The notes beneath the pieces are model-generated. The model was not told the DNA's origin, ran no database searches, and saw nothing but the letters and a program-made list of their open reading frames with translations. Positions 59,061 to 64,000 of a stretch of 64,000 bases of DNA are shown piece after piece (position 1 is the stretch's first letter; every line of letters starts with the position of its first letter). Source of the DNA: an uncultured Candidatus Saccharibacteria bacterium (lineage in GTDB: Bacteria; Patescibacteriota; Saccharimonadia; Saccharimonadales; Saccharimonadaceae); assembly GCA_938039975.1 (NCBI GenBank), contig CALHTM010000013.1:1-64000 (forward strand), read 5' to 3'. The position numbers and the translations under genes are program-made.

Positions 59061-59215
59061 AACTTCCCTTTAATGTTGTTGTAAAACTTCAGTAATCAAG
59101 TATAACAGATTGGTGCAGCAATTTCAAGCTAGATATGTTATTATCGCCGACTCATAATTTTCTAGCGTAAATTTGCAGAAAGAGTTGTTTTAGCGTGGCT
59201 TGGATACTGTGCTGC

Positions 59216-59743
59216 TCATCCCAAAACATGCTGTTGCAGCCAGCAATACATCGCCACAGTTGCTGCCGCGCCGACATTGATGGAGCGGGTCGAGCCGAAC
59301 TGTTCAATGGCGACAATTTTGTCTGCTGCCTGCGCCATTTCCTCGGAGATACCCGGACCCTCCTGACCAAACACCAACACCGCGCGCTTTGGCAAGCTCG
59401 TCTCTGACATATTGACGCTGCCCGGGATATTGTCAATCGCGATGATTGCCCTGTCTTCAGCCCGCATTAACTCGACAAACTCATCTGTCGAGCTAACGTA
59501 ATGCACATGCAAATATTTATCCGTCATCATAGCACCGCGCTTATTCCATTGCCGCCTGCCGATGACGTAAATCTGCCGCACGCCAAAAGCGTTGGCACTG
59601 CGGACAATCGTCCCCATGTTAAAATCCCGCTCGGTGTTCTCCAGAGCAATCACCAAGCCATGATCCTTGGCGTCCAACTCTTTTACAATCTCCGCCTCGC
59701 TCCGGCCTTTGAATTTATCGATTACATTCCGCGTGTCTTCCAT
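59216..59743 (-). CDS. TrmH/SpoU family RNA 2'-O-methyltransferase
   Basis: 175 residues, knotted SPOUT fold: NMGTIVRSANAFGVRQIYVIG (motif 1), AVLVFGQEGPGISEE (motif 2) and IEQFGSTRSINVGAAATVAMY (motif 3). It methylates a ribose 2'-OH in tRNA or rRNA with SAM. TAAAAT seven bases before the ATG (leaderless), so the start at 59743 is preferred to an upstream in-frame start. Confidence 0.9.
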   Translation of the reverse strand: MEDTRNVIDKFKGRSEAEIVKELDAKDHGLVIALENTERDFNMGTIVRSANAFGVRQIYVIGRRQWNKRGAMMTDKYLHVHYVSSTDEFVELMRAEDRAIIAIDNIPGSVNMSETSLPKRAVLVFGQEGPGISEEMAQAADKIVAIEQFGSTRSINVGAAATVAMYCWLQQHVLG

Positions 59744-59837
59744 GTATGTTATTTTAGCAAATATTAAGCTAGCGGGACCGGCTGGCATAAGTCTGCTCGT
59801 CGTTGGTTTAATAATACCTGAAAAAGGAAGCGCGGCA

Positions 59838-60515
59838 TTATCGCCAACGCACAATTTCGTCGAGCTGGCGGCGAGTTTTGGCTGGCACCTCGCGCTGGCT
59901 ACGGTAACCTAGAGCTAACATTACCACTGGCTTTTCTAGATCTGGGTCTATTAGCTGGTGCTGCGACAAGACCTGGCTGAGTTTGCTAATCGAAAAGCCT
60001 TCAATCGGGCACGAGTCAATCCTGCGCCCAGCGGTGGCCAGCAGCACAAAGCCCAGCGCAATGTAAGCTTGCCGCGCCGCCCACTGGTGAATCATTGCTG
60101 GTTGATTGAGTATTTCGAAATCCTTTTTGGCCCAATATCGCCAAAAAGTCTTGAAGCCAGCGGCCTTGATGGAATTTTGTTTCTTGACATCGTGCAGTAT
60201 GTGGTCGATGTGACCGCCTTTTTGCAACAAGCCTTCGCTGGTTTTGGCAGTAAATATCAAAATGTGACTGGCGTCAAAACGAGCAGCGTTGGCGCCTGCG
60301 CAGCGTTTGACATCGGCGCGTAGCTGTTCGTCTTCCTGCACGACGATAATATTCCATGGCTCAAAACCGTACGAACTTGGCGCTAGGCGGGCGGCCTCTA
60401 AGAGTAGCTCGATATTCTCTTGCGAGATTTTCTTGCTAGAGTCGAAAGCTTTGGTGGCGTAGCGGAACTCGAGCGCTTGCTTGATGTCGTCTATCGATAT
60501 GATTGGCTTATTCAT
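59838..60515 (-). CDS. NAD(P)H-dependent nitroreductase-family oxidoreductase
   Basis: 225 residues, NfsB-like: FRYATKAFDSSKKIS (FMN phosphate binding), LAPSSYGFEPWNIIVV (near 45-60), CPIEGFS and KPVVMLALGYRS. It reduces nitro groups or quinones with FMN and NAD(P)H. GAGGGGATG precedes the ATG. No partner in the operon is obvious. Confidence 0.88.
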   Translation of the reverse strand: MNKPIISIDDIKQALEFRYATKAFDSSKKISQENIELLLEAARLAPSSYGFEPWNIIVVQEDEQLRADVKRCAGANAARFDASHILIFTAKTSEGLLQKGGHIDHILHDVKKQNSIKAAGFKTFWRYWAKKDFEILNQPAMIHQWAARQAYIALGFVLLATAGRRIDSCPIEGFSISKLSQVLSQHQLIDPDLEKPVVMLALGYRSQREVPAKTRRQLDEIVRWR

Positions 60516-60563
60516 TTCATCATCCCCTCTTTAGCCGCCAAAATCTTGTTGGCGCAGATTAGC

Positions 60564-61160
60564 TTATATATACGATTTTAGCACTTCCCTAACTATCTTG
60601 AAAACTTGATAGTGTCCTAATGGCGAAAAATGCAAGCCGTCTGATAGCGGTAATTTAGGCAGCTCGATGTAATTGCCAAGTTCGTTTTTGCGCTGCAGCA
60701 GTTCTTGGCGAAGCTGTTCGGACGATTCGGTGAACTCATACCCCGAATTGTCACTAGTGTCAAAACACGGCGGCAAAATGTAGATAATTGGAGTCTCGCC
60801 GGCGAGATTACGATATTCTAATAAGTCACGAACAATATCCTCGGATGTCCGCGCGAAACGCTGTTGCAGATCGTTAGTGCCGAGGGCGATAATGATTAAG
60901 TCGAAGTTATCGGCCTTTTGTAGAGCCGTTGTAAATGTCGACAAGCCATTCTTATTCGGCTTATCGGTGCGGAAATCGCCAGCAACTCTGCCGCGGACGC
61001 CGTCGATGTAGATATATGCTTTGCCGCGTAGCGCTTGGCTGAGGCGATTAACCCAGCGATTGCTGTGGCGGATACGCTTGCTAGCAAAGTTAGCGCCCCA
61101 GACGTTTGAATCGCCGTAGATTAGAATACGTTTTGCTGTTGTCGTCTGTTTTTTACTCAA
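60564..61160 (-). CDS. SGNH/GDSL-family hydrolase
   Basis: 198 residues: YGDSNVWGAN (block I, Ser near 18), LGTNDLQ (block III) and DGLHFSPLGH (block V catalytic Asp and His). No signal peptide. It removes an ester group; the substrate is unknown. It overlaps the AlkD gene by 8 bases. Confidence 0.85.
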   Translation of the reverse strand: MSKKQTTTAKRILIYGDSNVWGANFASKRIRHSNRWVNRLSQALRGKAYIYIDGVRGRVAGDFRTDKPNKNGLSTFTTALQKADNFDLIIIALGTNDLQQRFARTSEDIVRDLLEYRNLAGETPIIYILPPCFDTSDNSGYEFTESSEQLRQELLQRKNELGNYIELPKLPLSDGLHFSPLGHYQVFKIVREVLKSYI

Positions 61161-61854
61161 GTTTGCGTCCTTTCTTCTTTGAAATAACCGCTTGCTGCTC
61201 GGGTGTAAATCGCCGCGATTCGCGCATTTTTTGGTAAGCTTTGTTGCGCGTCCAGGCGTCGATATGACCGCTTTCTAGTTCAGCCAGCGTCAGCTCAAAG
61301 AAGTGTACTGCCGCCGTCGCATACAGCCAGGCCAGCGCCATTTTGACATAATAGCCGTCGTGTTTAATTCTTCGCAGCGCTGCGAAAACCTGATTGATGT
61401 GCGACTCATCCAGGAAATTAGTCATCAAAGAAATCACGCCGTAGCGCACCGTGAACTCGGCTTCATTCTGTAAGCATTCTAGTGCAAAATCCCACCACAC
61501 TTCGCCAGCAAAGCGTCGCTTTTTCTCGACAAACACATCAATGTGCGCCCACGAATCAACGTGCGGCAGATATTGCTTGGCTAGATCAATCATCGTCTGG
61601 TCATCGAGCCGAGCATGCGTAATCAACAGTCCGCATAGCAGTACGTAGTCAAATGATTCATTTTGTGCCGTTAATAATTCGCTAATGTCCGCTGCGCTCA
61701 TATTAGGCGCTAATTCCCTGGCCAGCCGCCGCAAATCCGGCACCCGCACGCCGATGACCGGCATTTTGGTGTTGACGATACGCTGGTTAAAGGCGGCGTA
61801 AGTTTCGTTGCCTTGGGCGAGGTTCGTTAATCTGTCCAAAATATCGTTGGTCAT
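61153..61854 (-). CDS. DNA alkylation repair protein, AlkD-like
   Basis: 233 residues of HEAT-like helical repeats with IGVRVPDLRRLAREL, VDSWAHIDVFVEK, ALECLQNEAEFTVRYGVISLMTNF and KHDGYYVKMALAWLYA, as in AlkD glycosylases that excise N3- and N7-alkylpurines. TATACT six bases before the ATG at 61854 (leaderless). Heads the AlkD-GDSL pair. Confidence 0.88.
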   Translation of the reverse strand: MTNDILDRLTNLAQGNETYAAFNQRIVNTKMPVIGVRVPDLRRLARELAPNMSAADISELLTAQNESFDYVLLCGLLITHARLDDQTMIDLAKQYLPHVDSWAHIDVFVEKKRRFAGEVWWDFALECLQNEAEFTVRYGVISLMTNFLDESHINQVFAALRRIKHDGYYVKMALAWLYATAAVHFFELTLAELESGHIDAWTRNKAYQKMRESRRFTPEQQAVISKKKGRKLE

Positions 61855-61914
61855 GTAGCTAGTATAGCGCAATGTTTACGCGTTTTGATCTCTTCAGCGG
61901 ATTTTATTAGATAA

Positions 61915-62442
61915 TTACTGAGTATCTTCAGCTGATTTTATCTGGTTTAATATTTTAAAACCAAGGCTCGTTGGAGTATAAATAGGTCTACTACTTTTTT
62001 CGCTATAACGATCAATTCTGAGTATTCCTATTTTTTCTAGTTCTTCCAATTCGGCTATGATTTCATTGCCGTTATAATTATCGTTGATATCCCCGATTCC
62101 CAGGAAAATGGCGCCTCCTATTGTTATGGTGGTTATAATTTCTTTCTGCTGCTCGCTGCTCATGCCGGTTAGTATGGCTTTTTGTAAACCATTAAGATCC
62201 TCGAATTTAGGTTCTTTTTCCTTTGAGTTAATCAACGATATAGTTTGTTGATATTGGTAAAGCCAAGTCCTATACGCCGCAACTATAACAACAATAAATA
62301 CTATTGCAATGACAACTGGTGTTACTGGGCTAAATTGTATGCCAACCAATAGTCCGGCCATAGATATAATAAAAAATACTAAATCAAAAATACTCCTAGC
62401 GTGTTGCCAGTAAGTCTCGATGAAAATTTTCACGTTATTCAT
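61915..62442 (-). CDS. membrane protein with C-terminal winged-helix-like region
   Basis: 175 residues. Two membrane helices (about 18-37 and 43-62), a coiled linker, then a helical region (LNGLQKAILTGMSSEQQKEIITTI) and IAELEELEKIGILRIDRYSEKS...YTPTSLGFKILNQI, which resembles a winged helix. TACAAT eight bases before the ATG. Function unknown; AT-rich. Confidence 0.65.
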   Translation of the reverse strand: MNNVKIFIETYWQHARSIFDLVFFIISMAGLLVGIQFSPVTPVVIAIVFIVVIVAAYRTWLYQYQQTISLINSKEKEPKFEDLNGLQKAILTGMSSEQQKEIITTITIGGAIFLGIGDINDNYNGNEIIAELEELEKIGILRIDRYSEKSSRPIYTPTSLGFKILNQIKSAEDTQ

Positions 62443-62505
62443 GTATTCTTATTGTAGCATGCTGTTTTTTCACGCCCTGTTTTACTTTCGTGGTGAAATA
62501 ATATT

Positions 62506-62529
62506 AAAAAGGCCACCACTACAGTGACC
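62506..62529 (-). terminator. terminator of tRNA-Thr(GGT) copy 2
   Basis: Stem GGCCAC/GTGACC with one G-T pair followed on the minus strand by five T. Confidence 0.65.
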
Positions 62530-62546
62530 AATTAAAAACTATATAA

Positions 62547-62622
62547 TGGAGCCACGATCGGGGCTTGAACCCGAGACCTCATCCTTACCATGGATGCGCT
62601 CTACCAACTGAGCTATCGCGGC
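62547..62622 (-). tRNA. tRNA-Thr (anticodon GGT), copy 2
   Basis: 76 bases with CCA, acceptor GCCGCGA/TCGTGGC, anticodon loop ATGGTAA. Differs from the gene at 7749 mainly in the D-loop and anticodon stem (CATCC/GGATG here). Confidence 0.95.
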
Positions 62623-62667
62623 ATGAAAGCCTATTAATTCTAACATATTTGCCGCGGTCGAAGCAAG

Positions 62668-62955
62668 CTACTTCTGGCGGCGGGTCTTCTTGTTGGTTGT
62701 CGATTCTGGTTTCGGCAGGTTCGGCGCTACGAATGCTTCCAATAGTGCCCAGGCGATACCGTTTACCAAGTAAACTACCGCGAATCCGGCAGCAATCATC
62801 GCGGACAAACGGCTTTGCGGTACATTCAGGAACGTCAGGAATCCAGCTAGAACTAGCCCAATGAAAACTGCTGTTAGATAAGCTTGCTGTAATTTGCGGC
62901 GCTGATCTTTTTGGTGGTTCCAACTGCTCAGCGACTGCTTAATAAACTCGTACAT
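62668..62955 (-). CDS. small two-helix membrane protein (copy 2)
   Basis: 95 residues beginning MYEFIKQSLSSWN; helices near 29-48 and 53-75 and a basic tail KPESTTNKKTRRQK. TATAAT seven bases before the ATG fixes the start. Homologue of 7971-8258, in the same place between tRNA genes. Confidence 0.8.
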   Translation of the reverse strand: MYEFIKQSLSSWNHQKDQRRKLQQAYLTAVFIGLVLAGFLTFLNVPQSRLSAMIAAGFAVVYLVNGIAWALLEAFVAPNLPKPESTTNKKTRRQK

Positions 62956-62992
62956 ACTATATATTATAGCATATACATTGTATAAAGTCAAT

Positions 62993-63018
62993 AAAAACCG
63001 CCCACGAACAGCGGACGG
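62993..63018 (-). terminator. terminator of tRNA-Tyr copy 2
   Basis: CCGCCC/GGACGG stem with one mismatch; five T on the minus strand. Confidence 0.6.
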
Positions 63019-63034
63019 CCTAAAATTCTACGCA

Positions 63035-63119
63035 TGGTACCGGAGGTAGGACTCGAACCTACGAAGCTAAAAAGCGGGAGATTTACAGTCTCCTGTCATT
63101 GCCACTAGACGACTCCGGC
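63035..63119 (-). tRNA. tRNA-Tyr (anticodon GTA), copy 2
   Basis: 85 bases with CCA, acceptor GCCGGAG/CTCCGGT (one G-T), anticodon loop CTGTAAA, long variable arm CCCGCTTTTTAGCTTCG. Confidence 0.95.
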
Positions 63120-63127
63120 GTAAATTG

Positions 63128-63204
63128 TGGAGCCGACTCTCGGACTCGAACCGAGGACCTGCTGTTTACAAAACAGCTGCTCTAGCCAGCTGAGCTAAGT
63201 CGGC
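63128..63204 (-). tRNA. tRNA-Thr (anticodon TGT), copy 2
   Basis: 77 bases with CCA, acceptor GCCGACT/AGTCGGC, anticodon loop TTTGTAA. Partner of tRNA-Tyr as in copy 1. Confidence 0.95.
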
Positions 63205-63274
63205 ATAAATTGAAAGGTACGACCCGAAAGCACACCTAACAGTGTAGCGTATTTGCGTAACCTTGGCAAGTGTT

Positions 63275-63937
63275 TTATTGTGGAGAGATGGCGCCAGCAG
63301 GCTGCTTGACGCGGCGGTCGACATGCTGCCCGCGTGACATGGCGCGATTGATTTTGTCGCGAATAGCAGCGGCCTTCTCTTTCTGGCCGTTGCGATCGTA
63401 CGAATCGGCTAAAATGTTAATGCTCTGAATACTTGGCTCTAGGGTGACGGCGCGTTCCAAGTGTTGCAAGACAAGCTTGGCATTGCCGAGTTTTTCTTGT
63501 ACTTTGGCGTAGGCGATGTGGCGCGAAGCGACTTCTTCTTCCATCTCTAGGGCTTGCTCGAATGCCAGGGCGGCCTTTTCGTAGCTTTCGGTTTCGTAGT
63601 AAATCAAGCCGACATTATGCAGGCTAGAGGCGCTTGGCTCTAAGCTTTGGGCGATTTCGAAACATTCAATGGCGTCATCGTAGGCGTGCTGCTTGGCATA
63701 CAAAATGCCTAGACGGTTGTAAGCGTTGGCGTTTTTGGCGTCGATGCGCAGAATGGTCAGCAGGGCTTTTTCGGCGCGCAGATATTTTTGCGCCTTGAGC
63801 GATTCTTGAGCGATTTCCCAGAGCTTATCAAGCTTTGATGATAATTTCGCTGGTAAGTCGCCTGCGATGTCTTCGGGCGACTGGCGGTACGCGACTGCTG
63901 CGGCGCTTAGTCCCAGAACCAGTAAAAATCCAAACAT
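63275..63937 (-). CDS. membrane-anchored TPR protein (copy 2)
   Basis: 220 residues, N-terminal membrane helix (MFGFLLVLGLSAAAVAY), then TPR units AYNRLGILYAKQHAYDDAIE, SLHNVGLIYYETESYEKAAL and RHIAYAKVQEKLGNAKLVLQ. The central 80 residues are nearly identical to copy 1 at 8561, while the tail differs. A start three codons earlier is also possible. By synteny, holB should follow just beyond the window edge. Confidence 0.85.
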   Translation of the reverse strand: MFGFLLVLGLSAAAVAYRQSPEDIAGDLPAKLSSKLDKLWEIAQESLKAQKYLRAEKALLTILRIDAKNANAYNRLGILYAKQHAYDDAIECFEIAQSLEPSASSLHNVGLIYYETESYEKAALAFEQALEMEEEVASRHIAYAKVQEKLGNAKLVLQHLERAVTLEPSIQSINILADSYDRNGQKEKAAAIRDKINRAMSRGQHVDRRVKQPAGAISPQ

Positions 63938-64000
63938 ACTATGCATTATTATAGCACATAATCACGCGATCAAAGCGGCAAGCTGAAGCTTGATGTTGCC

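Noticed and set aside
62565..62864. frame through tRNA-Thr starting MNPRPHPYHG (and a similar one at 7767)
   Set aside because: Translated tRNA sequence, not a gene.

Overview
The window looks like a chromosome segment of a Candidatus Saccharibacteria (TM7, Patescibacteria) relative. The evidence is indirect: small compact genes, standard use of TGA as stop, a sortase/LPXTG surface system, a WhiB-type protein, many small single-pass membrane proteins, glycogen/maltodextrin enzymes, and a large share of genes whose start codon lies 6-7 bases behind a TATAAT-like box (leaderless mRNAs). No 16S rRNA is present, so the taxon is inferred.

Layout. 1-2.7 kb: GT4 glucan synthase, GH57 enzyme and bL33. 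2.8-7.6 kb: defence-type genes (ADP-ribosylglycohydrolase, HpaII-like restriction-modification with a pseudoknotted leader RNA, ApeA-like HEPN protein). 7.7-9.2 kb: tRNA-Thr(GGT), a tRNA fragment, a small membrane protein, tRNA-Tyr, tRNA-Thr(TGT) and a TPR protein. 9.3-14.6 kb: DNA polymerase III delta', RluA-type pseudouridine synthase, TrpRS behind a leader-peptide attenuator, and NUDIX, DUF3850, DUF5674 and RdgB genes. 14.6-18.2 kb: a Gly-rich small protein, hypotheticals and an OmpR-type two-component system. 18.4-22.3 kb: a cassette bounded by two identical 234-bp T-box leaders facing inward, holding a VanX-like dipeptidase, HisG, HisE, a CntK/DapF-like epimerase and a GNAT. 22.3-28.1 kb: HEPN protein, tRNA-Glu, a second two-component pair, DUF3048 lipoprotein-like protein, WhiB and a promoter-operator with a 288-aa unknown. 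28.2-38.9 kb: GltX, membrane proteins, sortase, tRNA-Leu, LPXTG repeat protein and exonuclease III. 39-47.3 kb: three GT4 glycosyltransferases with an alpha/beta hydrolase, SmpB, ABC-F and VanY. 47.6-53.5 kb: tRNA-Pro, L11, NusG, SecE, orphan histidine kinase, YgjP-like peptidase, P-loop kinase, tRNA-Trp and MscS.

53.6-64 kb repeats the plan of 1-9.2 kb in the same order and orientation: GT4, GH57, (GH15, unknown), bL33, different cargo (TrmH, nitroreductase, GDSL, AlkD), tRNA-Thr(GGT), small membrane protein, tRNA-Tyr, tRNA-Thr(TGT), TPR. The copies are clearly diverged and differ in base composition. They are either ancient/xenologous duplicates or two related genomes joined in assembly.

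The best candidates for undescribed biology are the histidine T-box inverted cassette with a putative histidine racemase, the trpS leader-peptide attenuator, the pseudoknotted leader of the restriction-modification operon, the WhiB-linked operator/288-aa protein, and the two contrasting expression architectures (leaderless housekeeping genes versus TTGACA promoters with structured leaders and strong ribosome sites).
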